A stretch of 64,000 nt of DNA from the NCBI GenBank assembly GCA_037043455.1, contig JAWPHD010006777.1, positions 62,001 to 126,000 on the forward strand. Direction: 5' to 3'. Shown here piece after piece: positions 62,101 through 64,000 of this stretch. The notes below the pieces were generated by a model. It was not told the origin of the DNA and did not search any database. It worked only from the letters and a program-made list of their open reading frames with translations. The position numbers and the translations under genes were made by a program. Position 1 is the stretch's first letter. The number at the start of each line of letters is the position of its first letter. Source of the DNA: Cyrtodaria siliqua (taxonomy: Eukaryota > Mollusca > Bivalvia > Adapedonta > Hiatellidae).

Positions 62101-63774
62101 TTCTTATAGATCGAAATTTATCATAATGGCATATTGGATGGTATCCCAGTCAAACTTTGTCCTTCATTATTTATCTATTTATTACATCCTTTTGGGAGCT
62201 CGCCTAGTGTTGATTCTTACGGATGGCAGGAGGTTTACAGTACTGATTCTACCCCGACAGGAAAAATGGGATGGTCTGCCTACACCACAAAAAAACACCA
62301 TTCAAACAAACAAAACAAACCATAGAGCAATACTGACCCATATATCTAAAGCTTCATTGATGGGAAAGTTTTGGTAGAGGTCTAGCATTTCTGGTGTTCT
62401 ATACATAGGTGTAGTGTTCTTTTGAATCTGAAAATAAATACATTGCATGTTTATACAGTTTATATAGACTAAAGGAACTTAAACAACGAACATGACTAGT
62501 GCAGCTGCCATCGGTCATTTACCTCCAACCCCAAATATAGACATGAAGAATTAAAGGGACACGCGACAATCTTGATTTTTTAAAAACTCACATAAATGCC
62601 ATCATTAATATTCATTATTATAACAATTCAAGGCAAATTGTTTTTACATATTACTTACGGCTGAACTTATTGCACCGGTAACATATTTAAACATATTGTA
62701 AAATAACAAAGAAAATGGAAAAGTCAACATTTTATTTAATTTTATGCAAGCAGGTTTAAAGTTAAACTGATACTGGATTAATAAATTGAGGTACTAATTT
62801 GAACCCTTGATACTTACTTCAAGATTACCGTGAGTCCCTTTAGCATGTACAAACAATCTTCTTATAAAACAAATGTATGCAGATCATACAACACACTTTT
62901 CAACGGTAACCGTCAAATGAATCTAATGTTGCATTCAATTTTTTTGTTTGTATATTTTATAAACAAAACACAGGATTATTTTTATGGACATTTATTTCTT
63001 GCATACCGGATAAGGCGATGTTACACATGAGTGAAGATAAAAGTCACGCGCTGATATCAACAATGACAGTTGAATGACATCATTGCGTAAAAAACATGGA
63101 AAACTTTAGTAGTTGGCAACGTCAACGTGCAGAATATAAGTGATAGGCAAGAAAAAGAATCGATCATGGGTATCCGGTGAAGATAGGCAAATTCCAACTC
63201 TCCGTATAATCGGTTTAATCGGAACAGAGGCTCAATCGGAACTGAGGAATTCCTGAACTTCACCGGATACCCATGAAAGATTCTTATATTCAACCCCTAT
63301 TACAACAGCATCTACAACACTAGTGGGGAAAAATTTGAGTCAGGGCAAAAAAACAACAAAGGTCAGTTGCGTTTGTTGAGGCTGCTTAAAACAAACTTCA
63401 CTTCTATTACATCTAGTTTGACTTTCAGCAAATAAAGTCATATAAGTATTTAATAGTATATAAAACATTAATAAATTGCTGGAACAGAGATATATTAAAT
63501 ATGTTTTGACATTATAAAACAGAGGACAAGGCCTTTTTCAAAGATTGCATGAATTTGTCCTTATGCTTCATATGATCTTCTGACATACATGACACTGGGA
63601 ACATGGCCAATATAAAACAGCTGAAATGTTTTGGACATTAATTCATACCTCATCTTCCACGAGGCTTCTCCTCATGGCGGACCACGACATGTCCGGGTAG
63701 TGGGCCTCAGTTGTAGCGCTACCAAAGTCACACAACTTGATGAAACCCTTGGTACTGATCAACAGATTTTCTAC
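41299..63774 (-). CDS. GAK: Cyclin-G-associated kinase / auxilin (GAK), 19 C-terminal coding exons
   Basis: GAK recruits Hsc70 to clathrin-coated vesicles to strip clathrin and phosphorylates AP-1/AP-2 mu subunits. It acts at the plasma membrane and trans-Golgi. Exons, 5' to 3': 63649-63774, 62338-62427, 61769-61904, 61142-61297, 60552-60726, 59653-59705, 57871-58019, 56956-57078, 56405-56538, 54534-54647, 52953-53151, 49832-49911, 47825-48018, 45949-47127, 45489-45599, 44897-45076, 43985-44127, 42479-42655, 41299-41400. Every junction is GT-AG and in phase, giving 3,621 nt: 1,206 codons plus TGA. The first visible residues are [10 protein letters not shown], so the kinase N-lobe and HRD lie past the right edge. 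Domain order (kinase, PTEN-like, C2, clathrin/AP-2-binding linker, J) distinguishes GAK from neuronal auxilin, which lacks the kinase. Introns are loaded with transposons, but no coding defect is visible. The 3' UTR limits are unknown. Confidence 0.96.
41545..41735. mobile_element. MITE family F, copy 1
   Basis: It shares GACAACTGGC/GCCAGTTGTCA, a CCTCCGACAAAC phrase and ATCAACAATATGGCGGAGAT (reversed) with 53600-53790, so two copies lie in opposite orientation in GAK introns. The ends end in GCCAGT. Confidence 0.6.
41950..42135. mobile_element. MITE family G, copy 1
   Basis: CTCCATTAAAACATATCCGG, then GACCACAGGAAGGCAATTTA, corresponds to the cleaner copy at 52072-52246; the right end is diverged. 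Confidence 0.6.
42288..42372 (+). mobile_element. Family C repeat fragment
   Basis: GAGGTGTACAGTATTGGTCC and TTTGCCTCCACCACAAAAAA match the reverse of 60190-60310. Confidence 0.65.
42676..42990 (-). repeat. Tandem decayed copies of the GAK J-domain exon start plus its splice acceptor
   Basis: Upstream of the genuine exon (acceptor at 42656-42657) the phrase (A)CAG|GTTATGGAATGGAC..GG.AAGGAGC.TAACAT recurs four more times on the - strand, near 42750, 42812, 42892 and 42980, about 70-95 bp apart. The first extra copy reads [18 protein letters not shown] and remains open into the true exon (95 codons without a stop). The second reads [16 protein letters not shown]. The third and fourth have indels. 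They are probable relics of local tandem duplication, not needed exons. Confidence 0.85.
43003..43430. mobile_element. pearl-like element, uninterrupted sibling of 36790-37628
   Basis: It starts TTCGCCTGCCATGTGCTTAT and ends CCCTAAGTGTCTGCCAAGCT. Inside are two diverged cores with AAATACTTTTnAAGTTATTG and GGTTAGGTTGCAGGTTA. It carries GAGGTAAGATGAACATGTGT, the empty form of the site used by family D copy 1. Confidence 0.7.
44196..44540. repeat. 22-bp satellite, about 15 copies, with alternating variants
   Basis: The left part alternates GGAAATAACAATCAGCAAACAA and GGAAATAACAATCAGAAAACAA, a 44-bp higher-order unit. The right part switches to GGAACTACTATCAGCAAACA units. It lies in the GAK intron upstream of exon 43985-44127, about 70 bp from the acceptor. 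Confidence 0.93.
44555..44842. mobile_element. pearl-like element, single core
   Basis: ATGTCACGATAGGTGACAAT at the left, TGATCTCCAAGTGTGACCTT in the core and a GGATGGACAAACGGACAAAT tract near 44765-44800. The right end is CCTCCCTTTAGGGAC. A fragment with the same core phrase lies at 57140-57310. Confidence 0.65.
44897..49911 (-). CDS. GAK: GAK exons: C2 end and clathrin/AP-2-binding linker
   Basis: Exons 49832-49911 and 47825-48018 finish the C2 domain ([45 protein letters not shown]). Exon 45949-47127 is unusually long (392 codons) and disordered. It carries AP-2 appendage-type DPF motifs ([23 protein letters not shown]), a clathrin-box-like TDLLSG and acidic patches. A short internal repeat, GGNIPRxNSGTFQ, occurs two to three times near its end. 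Exons 45489-45599 and 44897-45076 are Gln/Ser/Pro-rich, with two SQxSAKP repeats. The linker varies widely in this family. Confidence 0.93.
48190..49248 (-). mobile_element. pearl-like element, about 1.06 kb, with 3-4 core repeats
   Basis: GCTCTACTGG at 48215-48224 is mirrored by CCAGTAGAGC at 49238-49247, a variant of the AGCTCTACTGAT ends of 448-1941 and 16417-18311. An ACGGACAGACGACGGACGA tract lies at 49184-49204. Core repeats (about 270-310 bp) carry TATAACTCTATGTAAACTTT, GTGGCGGCCATTTTGA and AACCCAAGGAACATGTTTAT. It sits in the GAK intron between 48018 and 49832. Confidence 0.75.
49345..49460. mobile_element. MITE family E, right-end fragment
   Basis: GAGAAACACATCCAGATTGC, then CGTGTGTTCCTTTAAGGT and TTCCCACAGCAAGGTAGAA, is nearly identical to 52565-52680, so the 3' flank was copied too. 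Confidence 0.65.
50195..52015. mobile_element. TIR element, about 1.8 kb, arms about 200 bp, no transposase
   Basis: The left arm (about 50195-50395) and right arm (about 51820-52015) are inverted copies. They share AAAGGGAATATAGC, TCAAAATCGGATGATAAACA, CCTTCAAATGGTCATATCTT (reversed) and the ATGTCATAG...AAAATGGCGGC phrase. The interior (about 1.4 kb) has no long ORF with protein-like content, so it is non-autonomous. It lies in a GAK intron. Confidence 0.7.
52072..52246. mobile_element. MITE family G, copy 2, 175 bp
   Basis: CTATTCCATTAAAACATACA, then TGGGATCCCAGGAAGG, is mirrored at the right end (CCTTCCTGGGGTCCCGGGTA, then TATTTTAATGGAATAG). The arms are about 37 bp. Confidence 0.82.
52255..52680. 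mobile_element. MITE family E, copy 2
   Basis: ACACGGCAATCTTGATTTTT near the left and CCAGATTGCCGTGTGTTCCT near the right are the inverted ends. The extra flanking CATTGACACATTATT and TTCATTAACACATTATT suggests either longer ends or duplication of the target region. Confidence 0.7.
52953..60726 (-). CDS. GAK: GAK exons: linker, PTEN-like domain and start of C2
   Basis: Exon 60552-60726 is a Pro/Gln linker followed by [19 protein letters not shown]. Exons 59653-59705, 57871-58019, 56956-57078 and 56405-56538 form the PTEN/auxilin-like phosphatase fold ([38 protein letters not shown]). The P-loop reads HCLDGKASSA; the Arg of the active CX5R signature is absent, as in auxilins generally, so this part should bind lipid rather than catalyse. 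Exons 54534-54647 and 52953-53151 form the C2 start ([36 protein letters not shown]). The small 53-nt exon 59653-59705 has a minisatellite directly after its donor. Confidence 0.94.
53600..53790. mobile_element. MITE family F, copy 2
   Basis: Reverse-oriented relative of 41545-41735, containing AGATATCTCCGCCCTATTGT and TTGTCGGAGGTATCG. Confidence 0.6.
54266..54440 (-). mobile_element. SINE/LINE-like repeat with ATTGA tail
   Basis: GATTGATTGAATTGGATTTT, then ATATGGCGACTTTCCAGCTT and GAAGACCCCAGGTGCCCCTC. It shares the tail type and TATGGCG motif with family D but has a different body. It ends after GCTTCCTCACAT and is therefore probably truncated. Confidence 0.6.
54742..54767. repeat. Poly-C run, 26 bp
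   Basis: An uninterrupted run of 26 C next to a duplicated block; the length is likely unreliable in assembly. Confidence 0.95.
54769..54996. repeat. 118-bp tandem duplication
   Basis: CGAGGCTTTTACTATATTGG through AATTAGACATAAGGGAC is repeated with two or three differences at a 118-bp offset; the second copy is preceded by ACCCACCCCACT, resembling the decayed end of the poly-C tract. Confidence 0.92.
55640..55715 (+). mobile_element. tRNA-like SINE relic
   Basis: TTGGAGTTCAATCCCACGAAG holds a good B box, and TGTCTTACCCGCAAGTG a weak upstream stem. No acceptor stem and no clear A box, so a tRNA-derived relic only. Confidence 0.35.
55878..56065 (-). mobile_element. SINE/LINE-like repeat with ATTGA tail
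   Basis: The tail AATTGAATTGAATGTTGTTT is at the left. The body carries GAGCCGCCCCAGAGAGAGGG, CCTATGGTTCTTTAACGTGC and CGACCGCCCGGTTTACG. Same tail type as family D. In the GAK intron between 54647 and 56405. Confidence 0.6.
57140..57310. mobile_element. pearl-like fragment
   Basis: TTTGACCTCCAGGTGTGACC, ACACGACACACCTCC and GTGGAGTTTCATGGACATCC correspond to the core of 44555-44842. Confidence 0.6.
57420..57620. repeat. Compound TATG / GAAT microsatellites
   Basis: TATGTGTATG/TATA-rich run (57420-57525) and an (AATG)n run with about 12 clean units (57572-57618). A poly-A run of about 18 lies at 57806-57823. Confidence 0.92.
58089..58247. mobile_element. Foldback element with about 60-bp arms
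   Basis: AATTATGGACTTTTCAGCTG, then TTATACATGATG...ATATGCACC, pairs with its mirror ending at 58247; the loop region is CGAGGCGATAGCCGAGG. An 18-bp piece, AAAAAAATCATTATTGAC, is duplicated in the left arm only, so the stem is bulged. Confidence 0.82.
58260..58372. repeat. Short tandem repeats of AAACAGGTCAATATCAAAAA
   Basis: A phrase of 19 bp (sometimes with a leading AATTATATA) repeats about five times after the foldback. Confidence 0.85.
58675..58880 (-). mobile_element. tRNA-headed SINE, family C
   Basis: TTTTGAGCACATGTTAGGCC at the left, AGGCAGACCACCCCAATTCT and CTGTATACCTCCCGCCAT in the body, and TTGGGACTCGAACCCGCAG near the right. Read on the - strand the last is a B box (GGGTTCGAGTCC). 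The tRNA head is therefore at the right and the element is on the - strand. Confidence 0.68.
58955..59647. repeat. 97-bp (45 + 52) minisatellite beside a GAK donor
   Basis: Units of TCTATCATACTCAAAGTGTT, then TACAAAAACTGAATCTGCYC, occur in a 45-bp form and a 52-bp form with an extra CTCTGCT. The two often alternate, making a 97-bp period, with about 14 units in all. The array ends at 59647, just 5 nt before exon 59653-59705. Confidence 0.94.
60190..60410 (-). mobile_element. SINE family C copy
   Basis: TGCCATTTTCAACACATGTA, then AGGTTATATAAGATGGTCG, and GTGGCAGACCACCCACTTTT, CTGGGTAGAACCAGTACTGT, CTCCCGCCATCTG. Best-preserved left end of the family in this window; the tRNA-like end is decayed. 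Confidence 0.68.
61142..63774 (-). CDS. GAK: GAK exons: kinase C-lobe and following Gln stretch
   Basis: Exon 63649-63774 holds the end of the catalytic loop (VENLLIS) and the Mg-binding [10 protein letters not shown]. Exon 62338-62427 holds the activation segment, [14 protein letters not shown], with TPE in place of APE as in the family, and the start of DIW-ALGC. Exon 61769-61904 carries [18 protein letters not shown]. Exon 61142-61297 ends the lobe ([15 protein letters not shown], the conserved Arg of subdomain XI) and runs into [11 protein letters not shown]. The seven CAA codons lie against the splice donor and could vary in length. The Numb-associated kinase family (AAK1, BIKE, GAK) is the match. 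Confidence 0.95.
62210..62310 (+). mobile_element. Family C fragment
   Basis: GGATGGCAGGAGGTTTACAG, ACTGATTCTACCCCGACAGG and GGTCTGCCTACACCACAAAA are the reverse of 60220-60320. It is only about 30 bp from exon 62338-62427, on the donor side. Confidence 0.68.
62551..62843. mobile_element. MITE family E, copy 3
   Basis: The left end TTAAAGGGACACGCGACAAT, then CTTGATTTTT, is mirrored by TTCAAGATTACCGTGAGTCC, then CTTTA. The body shares CATTATTAATATT and GGATTAATAAATTG with 40757-41036. Confidence 0.75.
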
Positions 63775-64000
63775 CTGAAATTATACAGTTGCTGGTTTGT
63801 TAAGGAACAAATAACTGATGTGAATGTGAGGGCGCAATTGTTGTATTAAATGTTTTATATTTGAACTGGTTTCAGACCAGGCTATGACATGCTGACCGTG
63901 TCACGAACATATCTACACATTATAGTGCAGTGCTATGTAGCTGCTGGCCTCACACTAATAGTCTGTTTAATCACTGTTGATGAAATAGTTTTGTTATAAA
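63775..64000. other. GAK intron, cut by the window edge
   Basis: The acceptor for exon 63649-63774 (TATAATTTCAG on the - strand) begins here; no further exon is visible before the edge. Confidence 0.6.

Overview
The window is animal nuclear DNA, AT-rich, with intron-split genes, GT-AG splice sites, microsatellites, satellites, MITE-like inverted-repeat elements, SINE-like copies and a decayed LINE. Several dispersed repeats have ~150-320 bp tandem cores next to GACGGACR-type microsatellites. That design matches the 'pearl'-type elements known from bivalves, so a bivalve mollusc is the most likely source. This is an inference from repeat style and protein similarity; the species cannot be named from sequence alone.

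Layout: (1) 234-4250, a broken pogo/Tigger-like DNA transposon with a pearl-like element inside its intron. (2) About 5170-13309, + strand, a complete non-muscle/smooth-type myosin regulatory light chain gene of 172 residues, with four coding exons and a probable non-coding first exon; its 3' UTR probably runs to about 15.1 kb. (3) 15.2-35.6 kb, mostly repeats: minisatellites, a 1.9-kb pearl-like array, an unrecognised intronless gene at 21981-23015 (- strand) lying between two copies of one MITE, a dead L1/Tx1-like LINE 3' end with a MITE inside it, a three-level nest of elements at 28.3-29.3 kb, and a 1.3-kb palindrome-rich 36-bp satellite at 32.7-34.0 kb. (4) 35.7-41.0 kb, more MITEs and three SINE/LINE-like copies with 10-15 bp target-site duplications. 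(5) 41299-63774, - strand, the last 19 coding exons (1,206 residues) of cyclin-G-associated kinase/auxilin (GAK). The exons hold the C-lobe of the kinase, the PTEN-like and C2 domains, a long AP-2/clathrin-binding linker and the C-terminal J domain. The kinase N-lobe lies beyond the right edge.

The two clear host genes are both cytoskeletal or trafficking genes (actomyosin contractility; clathrin uncoating) and show no operon-like link. I found no convincing undescribed gene system. The most unusual structures are a tandemly multiplied splice acceptor plus exon start in front of the GAK J-domain exon, a minisatellite ending 6 nt from a GAK splice donor, the palindromic 36-bp satellite, and layered transposon insertions whose order can be read from the interruptions.
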